NCBI GenBank assembly: GCA_964435475.1
Contig: CAYSZB010000005.1
Location: forward strand, 9,518-73,517
Source of the DNA: CAYSZB01 sp964435475
GTDB taxonomy: Bacteria; Chloroflexota; Anaerolineae; Anaerolineales; Anaerolineaceae
Reading direction: 5' to 3'
DNA: 64,000 nucleotides
Below, piece after piece: positions 1-8,367 of the stretch. Every line of letters begins with the position of its first letter. The stretch's first letter is position 1. The notes beneath the pieces were generated by a model, which saw only the letters and a list, made by a program, of their open reading frames with translations, did not search any database and was not told where the DNA came from. The position numbers were made by a program, and so were the translations under genes.

Positions 1-499
1 CTTTGTGATATGCAGCGGGGAAAAAGGGAGCTCCTGGGGTAACATTGGCAAGCGCAGCAAAGCGCAGGTTGGCAAAACCATCCGGTTCCAGGGCAGCTGC
101 ATGGTGCATGACCTGCGCACATGCCCTTACTGCCTTTAGGGATATTTCTCCCATAGCAGTGGTTGTATTGCCTGAAAGGAAGACAGATTTTGTGCCCTTT
201 AGTATTTCAGGGATCAAACGATAGGAATCAAGATCATCCGGCAGGGCTGGGCCGAGGGAGACGTAATCGTACCCTTCGCCATGCGCTGCCAGCTGCAGGG
301 TCTGCGCACCAACAAGCGCATTCGCAGATTCCAGCCAGGATGGGAAAGGCGGGGTTGCCAGGCGGACGGTTTGTACGGTGAAACCGGCATTTTCAAAAGC
401 AAGGCGGGCATGGCGTATGAATATGCCCGCTTTTTGCAGTACTAGTTGGTTAACAGGAAAGCCGGGAGCACAAAAAAAGGTAATAGAACGAATTTGCAT
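1..499 (-). CDS. DUF711 family protein, N-terminal part (runs off the window)
   Basis: The minus strand is open from an ATG at 497-499 to the window edge, giving about 166 residues with no stop. The start reads MQIRSITFFCAPGFP and the last visible part contains FANLRFAALANV followed by PGAPFFPAAYH. This pattern, an early R-S-I-T strand and a later N-L-R-F-A and P-F-F-P-A-A-Y-H stretch, is what I know from the DUF711 (UPF0210-like) family, whose function is not established. It starts 9 bases after the methyltransferase stop, so the two are probably co-transcribed. The C-terminal half lies outside the window. Confidence 0.75.
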   Translation of the reverse strand, partial: MQIRSITFFCAPGFPVNQLVLQKAGIFIRHARLAFENAGFTVQTVRLATPPFPSWLESANALVGAQTLQLAAHGEGYDYVSLGPALPDDLDSYRLIPEILKGTKSVFLSGNTTTAMGEISLKAVRACAQVMHHAAALEPDGFANLRFAALANVTPGAPFFPAAYHK

Positions 500-508
500 C
501 TGGGAACC

Positions 509-1264
509 TCAAGAATTGCGTTGACGGACGACTTCAAAGACCAGGATCACTCCTGCCATGGCAGCGTTCAACGATTCGCTCCTGCCTGGCATGGGAATGC
601 TCACCGGAAGTGTTGCCAGTTGATGGACTTTGGCGCTGATACCCTGGGCTTCGCTACCGATGACAATGGCAAGTGGTTGCCTGAAATCTGCGTTGTAATA
701 AGACATGTTGGCGGACATTTCTGCACAAAAAATGGTAAGACCTTGACAGTGTGCCGTAATTTCCTGCCAGGAACAAGCCAGGATGGGTAAACGAAAATGT
801 GCCCCCATACCTGAGCGCACTACTTTGGGGGCAAATGCCTGGGTAGTGCCTGGAGAAAGCAAAATCCCCTGTGCCCCAGCCGCTTCTGCTGTGCGGATCA
901 GGGTTCCCAGGTTACCGGGGTCACGTATGCCATCCGCGATGACCAGGAAGTCCCGTTGGACTGGAAGAGATAAAGTCTTGAGAGAAAAGACCGCCAGGAT
1001 ACCCTGGGAGGTGTCTGTTCCGCTAATTTTTTGGAACAGCTCACTGGTTACCGGGTAAGATTCAACCGATGGAGGAAGACCCGCAACCAGGTTTTCACCC
1101 CTGGAGGATATTTGATCAGAGTAAAGGATGAACTGCAGTGGGTAATGCTCATGGATGCCTTCCTCGACCAGGCGAACTCCTTCAGCCGCGAATGCATTTT
1201 CACTGCGGATCGCAGATACCTGGCTCAACAGAGTTCTGACCAGCTGGATCCTGGGGTTCTGCAT
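509..1264 (-). CDS. SpoU/TrmH-family RNA 2'-O-ribose methyltransferase
   Basis: This is a SAM-dependent 2'-O-methyltransferase of the SPOUT knot class acting on tRNA or rRNA; the target nucleotide cannot be told. The three SpoU motifs are present: ADGIRDPGNLGTLIRTA (about residues 109-125), IVIGSEAQG (about 196-204) and IPMPGRSESLNAA (about 220-232). The N-terminal substrate-binding part is present but looks clipped. In-frame codons upstream of the ATG continue the family's usual opening (R-E-I-I-T-S before M-Q-N-P-R-I). A Shine-Dalgarno GAGGAG at 1292-1297 is 27 bases from this ATG but 6 bases from an ATA codon at 1283-1285. The true start may therefore be that ATA. A -10 box TATAAT lies at 1320-1325. 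Confidence 0.9.
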   Translation of the reverse strand: MQNPRIQLVRTLLSQVSAIRSENAFAAEGVRLVEEGIHEHYPLQFILYSDQISSRGENLVAGLPPSVESYPVTSELFQKISGTDTSQGILAVFSLKTLSLPVQRDFLVIADGIRDPGNLGTLIRTAEAAGAQGILLSPGTTQAFAPKVVRSGMGAHFRLPILACSWQEITAHCQGLTIFCAEMSANMSYYNADFRQPLAIVIGSEAQGISAKVHQLATLPVSIPMPGRSESLNAAMAGVILVFEVVRQRNS

Positions 1265-1407
1265 TGATGTAATGATTTCTCTTATTGTGAGCTCCTCATT
1301 GATAGTTCCAAGTTGCTTTATTATAAGACGAATATTCCTGTGGCTGGTTTGGATAGAACAGGTTTTATGTTATGAGGACGCCTTTTTCCAAAAGAATGGA
1401 TTCGTGA

Positions 1408-1968
1408 TTATGCAGAACAACAGTCCACAGATATCTCGCCGTTTTCTTTAATATGCAGCAGGCAATATTGCGGATGATGGTTGTTAAACACACATGGAAG
1501 TGCAGCACCCGGGTTGATAAAAGTGACCCCATCAAAATATGTGTAAACCTGGCGGTGGGTGTGTCCAAAAATGATCACCCGTGCTTTGGGATATTGCTTT
1601 TTCAGGTTCAGGAAACTGCGTTGAAAATTAAATCCATGCCAGGAATAATGCACAAGGTCGAAGAAATATTGCGTAAGGGATATATGCCCATGGGTCAGGG
1701 TCAGGGTGACCCCGTTGAAGGTCGGTTCAAGATAGCGGGGCAGCTTGAAGCCGTAGAGCCAGTCCCGGTTGCCCTGGACGCTGAGGACCGGGGCGATCTC
1801 TGATAACTGCTCAAGGACGGACTGGCTGCAAACATCCCCGGCATGAAGGATGGCGTGTAGATCCGCTTTTGCAAAGGCGTTCAGGATTTTGCCTGGCAAA
1901 GCTTGGGAGCGATCCGGAATATGGGTGTCGGATATGATACCGAGATGTACAGTGCCTGATGCAACCAT
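1408..1968 (-). CDS. YfcE/MJ0936-type metallophosphoesterase
   Basis: This is a small calcineurin-like phosphoesterase of 186 residues, the usual length for the YfcE/MJ0936 group, which hydrolyses phosphodiesters with a two-metal centre. Metal-binding motifs appear in order: GIISDTHIPD near residue 10, HAGDV near 42, VQGNRDW near 67, LTHGH near 93 and FGHTHRQ near 135. It ends with the family's FINPGA element and a short tail. The physiological substrate is not evident. It is a single-gene unit: a -10 box TATACT (1976-1981) lies 7 bases before the ATG and I see no Shine-Dalgarno, so the message may be leaderless. Confidence 0.9.
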   Translation of the reverse strand: MVASGTVHLGIISDTHIPDRSQALPGKILNAFAKADLHAILHAGDVCSQSVLEQLSEIAPVLSVQGNRDWLYGFKLPRYLEPTFNGVTLTLTHGHISLTQYFFDLVHYSWHGFNFQRSFLNLKKQYPKARVIIFGHTHRQVYTYFDGVTFINPGAALPCVFNNHHPQYCLLHIKENGEISVDCCSA

Positions 1969-1975
1969 GACAGCT

Positions 1976-1981
1976 AGTATA
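1976..1981 (-). promoter_or_regulatory. -10 box of the phosphoesterase gene, leaderless arrangement
   Basis: The minus strand reads TATACT, then seven bases, then ATG. No -35 match is obvious. Transcription would start at or next to the start codon. Confidence 0.5.
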
Positions 1982-2054
1982 CCTTGATTGCTTTGAATAT
2001 ATCCCGGATGTAATTTATGTCCTGATTAATACCAGGTATACGCAAAAGAGAAAA

Positions 2055-2083
2055 ATGCGGGCAGGATATGACCATGCCCGCAT
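2055..2083 (-). terminator. Rho-independent terminator of the 2106-3092 gene
   Basis: A perfect 9-bp stem (ATGCGGGCA with TGCCCGCAT) and 11-base loop lie 22 bases past the stop. On the minus strand it is followed by a T-rich run (ATTTTTCTCTTTT). Confidence 0.8.
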
Positions 2084-2105
2084 CACGACCCCACAGAAAA
2101 TTATC

Positions 2106-3092
2106 TTAAATAGCAGACAAGGGCTTGTGTAAGGCGATCATTTTCTTGTATACTCTATATCCCAGGTTTGTATAGAGGTCCAGGGCACCGGTCAGGCTCT
2201 CACTATCCACGCCTAGGGCAACTTCTTCCATGCCTTGTTCCTTGTGCATCTGCATTGAACGGGCGATCAAGGCACTGGCGATGCCACGCTTGCGCCAGGG
2301 GCGGAGAACAGAGATACCTTCCGTGTAACCACGTTTTCGGTTGTACTCCTGGTTTTCCAATTCATCAATGAAATTTTGCACCGATCCCACCACCTTGTCA
2401 CCATCCCAGGCAACCTGCCAGAGTTGTGGTTGATAAAACCGCGATTGGATAAATGCCTGGTATTCACTCTCCTGTATCTCTGCGTATCCCCAGTGATCAC
2501 GGAAAGCCTCAGTGGATGCGTCCCACACCTCGCGGTATTGATCGGGGTGGGGAGTGCCAACCTTTATCCCTGCCGGCAAAGACACTTCAGGGATCTCATC
2601 CAGGGGTCTTTTCATGCTGAAGAAAAAGCGTTCTGGTGGATAGCCCTGTGATGTATATAGATCTAAACTGAAACGACTCGTTTCGGTTGTTTCTGTACAA
2701 AATACTTTCTCACCAGCCAGGGACTTTTCTTTGGCTATGTTCTTTAACCTGTTCTCTCCCCATTCCAGTAACAATTGCCCGATCTCAGGCTGGCGGAAGG
2801 CAGGCACCAGGTGAAAAAAGGAGAATAGCTTGTACTGTTTTGTCTCTACTATCTGGAACCAGGTGACACGCGAATAGGCAATGGTTTGACCTTCCATTTC
2901 AAGAAAGATCATATCAGTAGTCGGGTCGCAATTCGTCAGGTTGGCGTATTGGACCCGTAAATTCTCTATGGTCTCACAATATTCATCCTGGTCTGTCTCT
3001 TTGCAGGCATCAATAATGGCAACCATTTTGGGGAAGTCAGTCTCGCCCTCAAAATTGCGCAAGCGCAGTCCATTAATCTTATAATTATTCAT
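2106..3092 (-). CDS. Double-GNAT N-acetyltransferase
   Basis: This 328-residue protein has two GNAT-fold halves. The C-terminal half carries the clearer acetyl-CoA site: GISVLRPWRKRGIASALIAR (about 257-276, with the R/Q-x-x-G-x-A loop), then LGVDSESLTGALDLYTNLGY, typical of acyl-CoA-dependent transferases with an N-terminal pseudo-repeat. The N-terminal half has a weaker site. A Shine-Dalgarno GAGGAA precedes the ATG. It is a paralogue of 4474-5484 and the two flank an MFS transporter. The acceptor is unknown; neighbourhood with an efflux-type transporter suggests, but does not show, a role in drug or metabolite modification. Confidence 0.85.
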   Translation of the reverse strand: MNNYKINGLRLRNFEGETDFPKMVAIIDACKETDQDEYCETIENLRVQYANLTNCDPTTDMIFLEMEGQTIAYSRVTWFQIVETKQYKLFSFFHLVPAFRQPEIGQLLLEWGENRLKNIAKEKSLAGEKVFCTETTETSRFSLDLYTSQGYPPERFFFSMKRPLDEIPEVSLPAGIKVGTPHPDQYREVWDASTEAFRDHWGYAEIQESEYQAFIQSRFYQPQLWQVAWDGDKVVGSVQNFIDELENQEYNRKRGYTEGISVLRPWRKRGIASALIARSMQMHKEQGMEEVALGVDSESLTGALDLYTNLGYRVYKKMIALHKPLSAI

Positions 3093-3123
3093 TATTTTTC
3101 CTCATTTCTTGTTAATGCCTGGA

Positions 3124-4443
3124 TTAAGTATCCTTCTGCTCATAATCAGGCACTTTTTCCTCAACCGGTTGCGCGATCTCAACAAATTTGGCTTCAGCCT
3201 TCGCCATTCCTGCACGGTCCCGGTCAGTGATCTTGAAACGTAACGCTACAGGGATGATGCTCAAAGCAACAATGCCTGCTGTGATCTTGACCGGGAAAAG
3301 CGGGTTGAATCGTTCCCAAAGATATGCACCAATGGCTGGTGCAGGTAATGAGAACAAGCCCAGGCTTGAGTCGATCAACCCAAAAGCAGTACCTCGCATC
3401 CTTTCAGGGATTGCTTTACTGAGCAATGATTGATAGGCTGGGGACATCACTGCCCCAGCCATGCCAAAGATACCCCAGATGATTGCATACCACACAAAGC
3501 CATCCATAAAAATGAACAACATGAGGGCAACCAGTTCGAGGATGAAACCCAAAACAATCGATAGCCTTTCACCCTTTTTGTCAGCCAACCAGCCAGCAGG
3601 TATGCCGACCAGCATGCTGGTCACCCCGCTGATCGAAGAAAGCCAACCGATCTCCTGGTAGCCCAGGCCACCGAAGTCTTTCAGGTAGATGGGGAGCAAC
3701 TGGAAGGACATTGTGTAAGAAATATCTCTTGCCCCATCCGTGATAAGCAACCAGGTGAGCAATCCGCCGCCCATCATTAATCCCAGCGAGATCCACAGGC
3801 TTTTACCGAGGTTATTTACGGTCAATTTGCGGGGTTGGGCTTCCTTGCCGCCCTTGACAGCTGCTTTTCTTGACATCTGGATGCGAATGAGCGTGGCAGC
3901 CAGGTAAATGATCCCGGCGACGATCAACATAACCTTGAAGCCATAGGTATCTGCCAGCCAGCCACCCATTGGCGGGCCGATGACTGCTACAAGGGTATAG
4001 ATGACATTGGTGACACCATACACCCTTGCACGATTTTCTTCGGCAGTCTCTTCGGCCACAAATGCGCCGTAGCTGGGACCGACCAGGGCACGAGTGATGG
4101 ATTGCAGACCATGACCGGCCAATACCCACTGCCAGGTTGGTGCCAGTATCAGGCCAATATAGGAAAACACTCCCAGTGTGCTGCCTATGGCAATGCTGCG
4201 CAGGCGTCCCAGGTTATCCGAGATCCATCCGCCAACGATTTGCAGGATCAGGGGCAGGATCGCCGCAATGGTGAAGAATACACCCACCTGGATGACATTG
4301 GCATCCAGTGATTTCAGGTACAGCGGCAGCATGTTCAGGTACATGTCACCGGCAATATTGGCGAGTACCATGGATAGTAAGAATATCCACAGGTTTCTTG
4401 TCAAGAGCGAGAGTGCCCGCTTTATTCCATTTACTTTTTTCAT
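3124..4443 (-). CDS. MFS transporter (12-TM, drug-efflux-like)
   Basis: This is a major facilitator protein of 439 residues, the normal 12-helix size. The signature between helices 2 and 3 reads GGWISDNLGRLRS, and a related GIPAGWLADKKGERLS appears in the second half. TM stretches are evident from residue 17 onward. The best start is the ATG at 4441-4443, with AAGGAAG five bases upstream; a TTG lies one codon earlier. It shares long identical blocks with the MFS at 43197, for example LYLKSLDANV and APTWQWVLAG, so the two are recent paralogues. It lies between two double-GNAT genes in one orientation, 30 bases from each, and is probably co-transcribed. The substrate is unknown. Confidence 0.9.
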   Translation of the reverse strand: MKKVNGIKRALSLLTRNLWIFLLSMVLANIAGDMYLNMLPLYLKSLDANVIQVGVFFTIAAILPLILQIVGGWISDNLGRLRSIAIGSTLGVFSYIGLILAPTWQWVLAGHGLQSITRALVGPSYGAFVAEETAEENRARVYGVTNVIYTLVAVIGPPMGGWLADTYGFKVMLIVAGIIYLAATLIRIQMSRKAAVKGGKEAQPRKLTVNNLGKSLWISLGLMMGGGLLTWLLITDGARDISYTMSFQLLPIYLKDFGGLGYQEIGWLSSISGVTSMLVGIPAGWLADKKGERLSIVLGFILELVALMLFIFMDGFVWYAIIWGIFGMAGAVMSPAYQSLLSKAIPERMRGTAFGLIDSSLGLFSLPAPAIGAYLWERFNPLFPVKITAGIVALSIIPVALRFKITDRDRAGMAKAEAKFVEIAQPVEEKVPDYEQKDT

Positions 4444-4454
4444 CAAAACTTCCT

Positions 4455-4471
4455 TACCCGGGAACCGGGTA
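4455..4471 (-). promoter_or_regulatory. Small hairpin directly before the MFS ribosome-binding site
   Basis: A perfect 7-bp inverted repeat (TACCCGG, three-base loop, CCGGGTA) abuts the Shine-Dalgarno of the 3124-4443 gene and lies in the 30-base gap after the upstream GNAT gene. There is no T-run, so it is not a typical terminator. It could tune translation or protect the processed 5' end. Confidence 0.4.
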
Positions 4472-4473
4472 TT

Positions 4474-5484
4474 CTATAGTGCCTGAGTCATCAGATCTGT
4501 TCCCGACCTTAACTCCTTGTGGTAGGTATCAAATTGACGCGAAATGTGCATTCCAGCCTTTTTGTATAACCTGGTGGCATCAGTAAGACTGTTGGCATCA
4601 ACGGCCAAACCTGCTTTGTTCTTATCAAACAGGTAAAACTGGTTGAAGGCATGCTGCAATAAGGCAAGTCCCAGTCCTTGCTTGCGCCAGGGTCGGCGCA
4701 CTGCCAGTTGCGCGACCCAGCCCATATTGTTGTCTTCCGGGATACGTGGCCAGCAAAAACATATGCCGGCAATTTCCTCTCCGGCCATGGCAAGAAACCA
4801 CAAAGCAGGGTCAAAATCCGGGTTGCCTTCCAGTTGGTGCTGCCAGGATGCCAGCACATCATCAAAAGATTTCTGGACCACGCCCCAATGATCTTTGAAA
4901 GCGTCAACACTTGCCCGGATGGCATCCGGCAGCTGTCGGGGGTAATCGATCGGTTTGATAACCACCCCGTCAGGCAGATGTGGTTTGGTCGGCTGTCCGG
5001 TCAGCTCCATTTCCATTCGGTAGTATGAGCGGATCAGGTTAAATCCTGAAGCAGTCAATATATCCCGATGCTGCAGCTCGTCCTGGCGGATGCCATAACT
5101 CATTACGACATGTGTACCTTGAGGTGCCAGGTCAACCCTTTCACGTGCTTTTTCCTCCGCCCATTCCAGCATCCAATGTGCAAGGTGATCACTCCAGTGA
5201 TCCGGGTGCAATTCCAACCAGATAAACTTCAACACGTGGGGCGCTTCGTTGTCCCAGACTTCGACATAACCCGCGATCGTATCATCTGCTGTGACCAAAA
5301 CCCTCGTGCATTCCTCAAGGTTCAATCCCGGGGAAGTCCAATCGATCAGGTTATGTTCCAATGAATGCTCTTCATAACCATACTTTTTAAGTGAACAGGC
5401 GTTCAACATCTTTGTAGTTTCGACCGCATCATCCAAAGTAAAGGGACGCAGCCTGTAATCCGGTGTAATCAAAATATTTTCCAT
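4474..5484 (-). CDS. Double-GNAT N-acetyltransferase
   Basis: This 336-residue protein has the same two-GNAT architecture as 2106-3092. The C-terminal acetyl-CoA loop reads VRRPWRKQGLGLALLQHAFN (about 261-280), followed by LAVDANSLTDATRLYKKAGM, matching the neighbour's arrangement. The N-terminal half holds a degenerate fold. The start has GAGGAA six bases upstream. It is first in a GNAT-MFS-GNAT run transcribed leftward. Presumed to use acetyl-CoA on a small amine or amino-acid-like substrate; the acceptor cannot be read from sequence. Confidence 0.85.
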   Translation of the reverse strand: MENILITPDYRLRPFTLDDAVETTKMLNACSLKKYGYEEHSLEHNLIDWTSPGLNLEECTRVLVTADDTIAGYVEVWDNEAPHVLKFIWLELHPDHWSDHLAHWMLEWAEEKARERVDLAPQGTHVVMSYGIRQDELQHRDILTASGFNLIRSYYRMEMELTGQPTKPHLPDGVVIKPIDYPRQLPDAIRASVDAFKDHWGVVQKSFDDVLASWQHQLEGNPDFDPALWFLAMAGEEIAGICFCWPRIPEDNNMGWVAQLAVRRPWRKQGLGLALLQHAFNQFYLFDKNKAGLAVDANSLTDATRLYKKAGMHISRQFDTYHKELRSGTDLMTQAL

Positions 5485-5803
5485 TTTTTCCTCTTCTCCA
5501 ATACCTTCTCAAAAACGACCATAATTATTTGTTGGTCAAAAATACGCTTGCTGCAAGTGGTTAATTAAACAAAAAACCACGGGATCGGATGGGTCCCGTG
5601 GTTTGAAATAATTGCGTGTAGATTAACCGGATACAGGCCCATTCCATGTATGGATTAAAAGATTGACCTTTTCGGCAACCTTTTCCATCATGTAAGTGAT
5701 TGATTTTGTGATTATCATTCTCAAAGCACCTGCTTCCTCAAACTTTGAAAGTTTATCACTAATCTTAAATTAATGTCAAGCATTTTGGAAGGAAAAATGA
5801 GAG
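5485..5803. other. 319-base region without a firm gene, between the GNAT cassette and the pst operon
   Basis: It holds the pst operon terminator (5574-5604), the presumed promoter region of the leftward GNAT cassette and, on the minus strand, a 31-codon open frame at 5623-5718 (ATG start, TAA stop) lying just before the terminator. That frame has no convincing Shine-Dalgarno for the ATG. A GAGGAAG sits upstream at a spacing that would better suit a TTG two codons earlier. I see nothing else. Confidence 0.6.
5574..5604 (-). terminator. Rho-independent terminator of the pst operon
   Basis: A perfect 11-bp stem (AAACCACGGGA with TCCCGTGGTTT) with a 9-base loop. On the minus strand the stem runs into GTTTTTTGTTT, a good U-tract. 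It lies 200 bases beyond the pstB1 stop. Confidence 0.85.
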
Positions 5804-6574
5804 CTAACCAAAGCGCCCTTCAATGTAATCAAGTGTCCGTTTATCCTTGGGACGCGTGAAAAGTATCTCACCGTTGTTAAATTCGATCAATTGTCCTTGC
5901 AGGAAAAAGGCAGCCCAATCAGCTGTGCGGGCAGCCTGTTGGATGGAATGGGGAACCAGGATGATCGTGTAGTCCTTTTTCAACATGTTGAGGCTTAGTT
6001 CCACTTTGGCTGTGGAAAGAGGATCCAGTCCTGATGTTGGCTCATCCAGGAGAATTATTTCAGGTTGCAGAACGAGGCTGCGTGCCAGGCAAAGTCGCTG
6101 TTGCTGCCCACCCGAAAGGGAGGTTGCAGGCTCATCCAGGCGTTCTTTAACTTCATCCCAAAGAGCTGCCTGGACCAGGCTGCGCTCAATTGCCTCCTGG
6201 AGTACTTTTACTGACCGGATGCCTGCCAGTTCAAATGCGTAGGTCAGGTTGCGACGAATACTGAAGGGCAGCACCACCGGCCTGGCAAATACCATCCCGA
6301 TCTTGCGCCGTAGGGCGATGACATCCGTTTTTTTGGACAGTATGTCCTCACCATCCAGTAGCACCTTGCCGGAAACTTTCTTAACGTCCGCCAGGTCATT
6401 TAAGCGGTTCAGCACGCGCAGGATGGTCGATTTTCCGCCACCGGAGGGACCAAACAGTACTGTCACCTGGTTGGCAGGAATTTCCAGGTTGATATCTCTT
6501 AATGATTCAGTACCATCTGAATAATCCAGGGATAAATGTTCGATAACGATCTTGTGCTTATGCTCACTTACCAT
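5804..6574 (-). CDS. pstB: Phosphate ABC transporter ATP-binding protein PstB1, altered Q-loop
   Basis: ATPase subunit of the high-affinity phosphate importer, 256 residues. Walker A is GPSGGGKST, the signature is LSGGQQQRLCLARS, Walker B is IILLDEPTSGLDP and the switch histidine is in LVPHS. The Q-loop is unusual: MVFARPVVLP stands where PstB proteins have M-V-F-Q-K-P, so the conserved glutamine is alanine. I chose the ATG at 6572-6574, overlapping the pstA stop by 7 bases with AGAGG upstream. The frame is open further but that part lies inside pstA. It is last in pstS-pstC-pstA-pstB1. The divergent pstB2 has the opposite defect. Confidence 0.93.
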   Translation of the reverse strand: MVSEHKHKIVIEHLSLDYSDGTESLRDINLEIPANQVTVLFGPSGGGKSTILRVLNRLNDLADVKKVSGKVLLDGEDILSKKTDVIALRRKIGMVFARPVVLPFSIRRNLTYAFELAGIRSVKVLQEAIERSLVQAALWDEVKERLDEPATSLSGGQQQRLCLARSLVLQPEIILLDEPTSGLDPLSTAKVELSLNMLKKDYTIILVPHSIQQAARTADWAAFFLQGQLIEFNNGEILFTRPKDKRTLDYIEGRFG

Positions 6575-7428
6575 TGGCGCCTCTTTCGTGCCTGGGACCG
6601 GATGATCGAGGCGACCAGGTTCATGGTTAAGACAAAAACCAATAACACCAGCGCGGTACCATACTGGATCTGGATGGGCATGCCCGGGACCTGGGTCGAG
6701 ATGACGAAAAGGTGATAAGGCAGTGCCATAGTGGCATCCAGGGGGGAGGATGGCAGACGCGGCAAAAAGAAAGCCGCCACTGTGAACATGATCGGTGCGG
6801 TTTCCCCCGCCGCCCGTTCCAGTCCGAGGATCACACCGGTCAGGATGCCTGGCAGTGCCTGCGGTAGAACCACCTTGCGAATTGTCTGCCACCGAGTCCC
6901 TCCAAGGGAAATGCTGACCACACGGAAAGACTGGGGCACTGCGCGCAATGCTTCTTCCGCGGTGCTGATGATCACGGGTAGGGTAATAATTGCCAGGGTT
7001 AATGAACCTGCAAGGATGCTGGTACCCAATTTCAGGAAAAGGACAAACAAACCCAATCCAAACAACCCGTATACCACCGAAGGGATGCCCGAAAGGCTGG
7101 TAATGGCAATCCGGATCAACTGGGTCATGCGGTTGTCAGGTGCGTACTCCGCCAGGTAGATTGCTGCACCCAGACCGAGAGGTACGGCAAAGATGGCAGT
7201 ACCCAGTGTGAGGTAAAAAGTGCCGACCAGGGCAGGGAAAATACCCCCGTCATGCATGCCGTTCGAAGGATAGTTGGTCAGAAATTGCCAGGAAATTGCC
7301 CCGGATCCTTTGATGATTATGTAGATCACAATAGCAATGATTAGAAGTACAGTTGAGAAGGCAATCACAGTTAAGACGGTGAAACCAATCTTTTCATTAA
7401 GCTGGCGTTTCCTGGAGGAGGTGCTCAT
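6568..7428 (-). CDS. pstA: Phosphate ABC transporter permease PstA
   Basis: Inner-membrane permease subunit of the Pst importer, 286 residues. It has a first TM at about 19-40, a periplasmic segment with the family's FLTNYPSNGMHDGGI stretch, then the ABC permease core with the EAA-type loop AEEALRAVPQSFRVVSISLG before L-P-Q-A-L-P-G-I, which docks on the ATPase. The start ATG overlaps the pstC stop (ATGA) and GAGAGG precedes it. The end overlaps pstB1 by 7 bases, so translation of pstC, pstA and pstB1 is probably coupled. Confidence 0.95.
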   Translation of the reverse strand: MSTSSRKRQLNEKIGFTVLTVIAFSTVLLIIAIVIYIIIKGSGAISWQFLTNYPSNGMHDGGIFPALVGTFYLTLGTAIFAVPLGLGAAIYLAEYAPDNRMTQLIRIAITSLSGIPSVVYGLFGLGLFVLFLKLGTSILAGSLTLAIITLPVIISTAEEALRAVPQSFRVVSISLGGTRWQTIRKVVLPQALPGILTGVILGLERAAGETAPIMFTVAAFFLPRLPSSPLDATMALPYHLFVISTQVPGMPIQIQYGTALVLLVFVLTMNLVASIIRSQARKRRQW

Positions 7429-8357
7429 GACAGTATCCTCTCCGAGCGCTTCTTGGTGCGTGAGATCACAGCTGACGCTGTAATATTGATTGCCAAAGAG
7501 ATCAAGAAAAGCACAATACCTATGAAAAACAAGACGTGATAGTGAGTGCTGCCCCTGGCAACCTCTCCCATTTCTGCAGCAATGGTTGCAGTCATGGTTC
7601 GGGCAGGCGAAAACAAGGCAGACAGACCTGTTGGCATGACGCCAGCATTGCCTGTGACCATCATTACAGTCATGGTCTCACCAATTGAGCGGCCTAAACC
7701 AAGCATGATGGCCGTGAGGACGCCGGATCTGGCTGCCGGCAGGGTGACCCGCCAGATGGTTTGCCAGTGGGTGGCACCCATGGCCAGGGAGGCATCGCGA
7801 TATGCCTTGGGGACAGCGTCCAGGGCATCTTCCGCAATGGAGACAATGGTTGGTATTGAAATGGTACCCAGCAGGATGGCACCGGCAAGCGCGGTCAAAC
7901 CGGTGGGAAGGTTAAGTGTGGTTCGCAGGAACGGCACCAACACCAGGATACCCAGAAATCCAAGGACAACAGATGGCAGCCCTGCCAGTATCTCAACGAC
8001 TGGTTTGAGCACCTCACGCAACCAGCGTGGGGCGATCTCAGCGATGAAAATGGCACTTGCCAGTCCGACCGGTATGGCAACCAGTGCAGCGCCGATGGTG
8101 ACCAACAGTGAGCCACCGATCAAGGGGAGAATGCCATAATAGCCTTCAATCGGGTACCATCGGCTGGAAAAGAGATTGCTGAGAGAGACTTCAGCAAGAG
8201 TGACTATGCCTTCACTGATCAGGAAATAGAAAATGAGCAAAACAAAGAGAATGGCTGAGTAGCCGGATGCCTTTATCAGCGGTGTGATCAAGAGTTCGGT
8301 GACCCTGGCAGAAGACCAATTTTTGGAATTTTGGAGGAAATCTTTCTCTACCTGCAT
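7425..8357 (-). CDS. pstC: Phosphate ABC transporter permease PstC
   Basis: Second permease subunit of the Pst importer, 310 residues from the chosen ATG at 8355-8357. It has a first TM at about 28-50, then the periplasmic SSRWYPIEGYYGILPLIGG element typical of PstC, then the permease core with the loop AEDALDAVPKAYRDASLAMG followed by L-P-A-A-R-S-G. The open frame extends into pstS upstream; that extension is discarded because pstS ends at 8368 in another frame. The gap to pstS is 10 bases and the Shine-Dalgarno is weak (TGGAAT). The pstA start overlaps its stop. Confidence 0.94.
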   Translation of the reverse strand: MQVEKDFLQNSKNWSSARVTELLITPLIKASGYSAILFVLLIFYFLISEGIVTLAEVSLSNLFSSRWYPIEGYYGILPLIGGSLLVTIGAALVAIPVGLASAIFIAEIAPRWLREVLKPVVEILAGLPSVVLGFLGILVLVPFLRTTLNLPTGLTALAGAILLGTISIPTIVSIAEDALDAVPKAYRDASLAMGATHWQTIWRVTLPAARSGVLTAIMLGLGRSIGETMTVMMVTGNAGVMPTGLSALFSPARTMTATIAAEMGEVARGSTHYHVLFFIGIVLFLISLAINITASAVISRTKKRSERILS

Positions 8358-8367
8358 ATTGATTCCA

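Noticed and set aside
6575..6892. N-terminal extension of pstB1 in the open frame
   Set aside because: It is in another frame over the pstA coding region and has no PstB similarity; the ATG at 6574 has a Shine-Dalgarno and the normal length.
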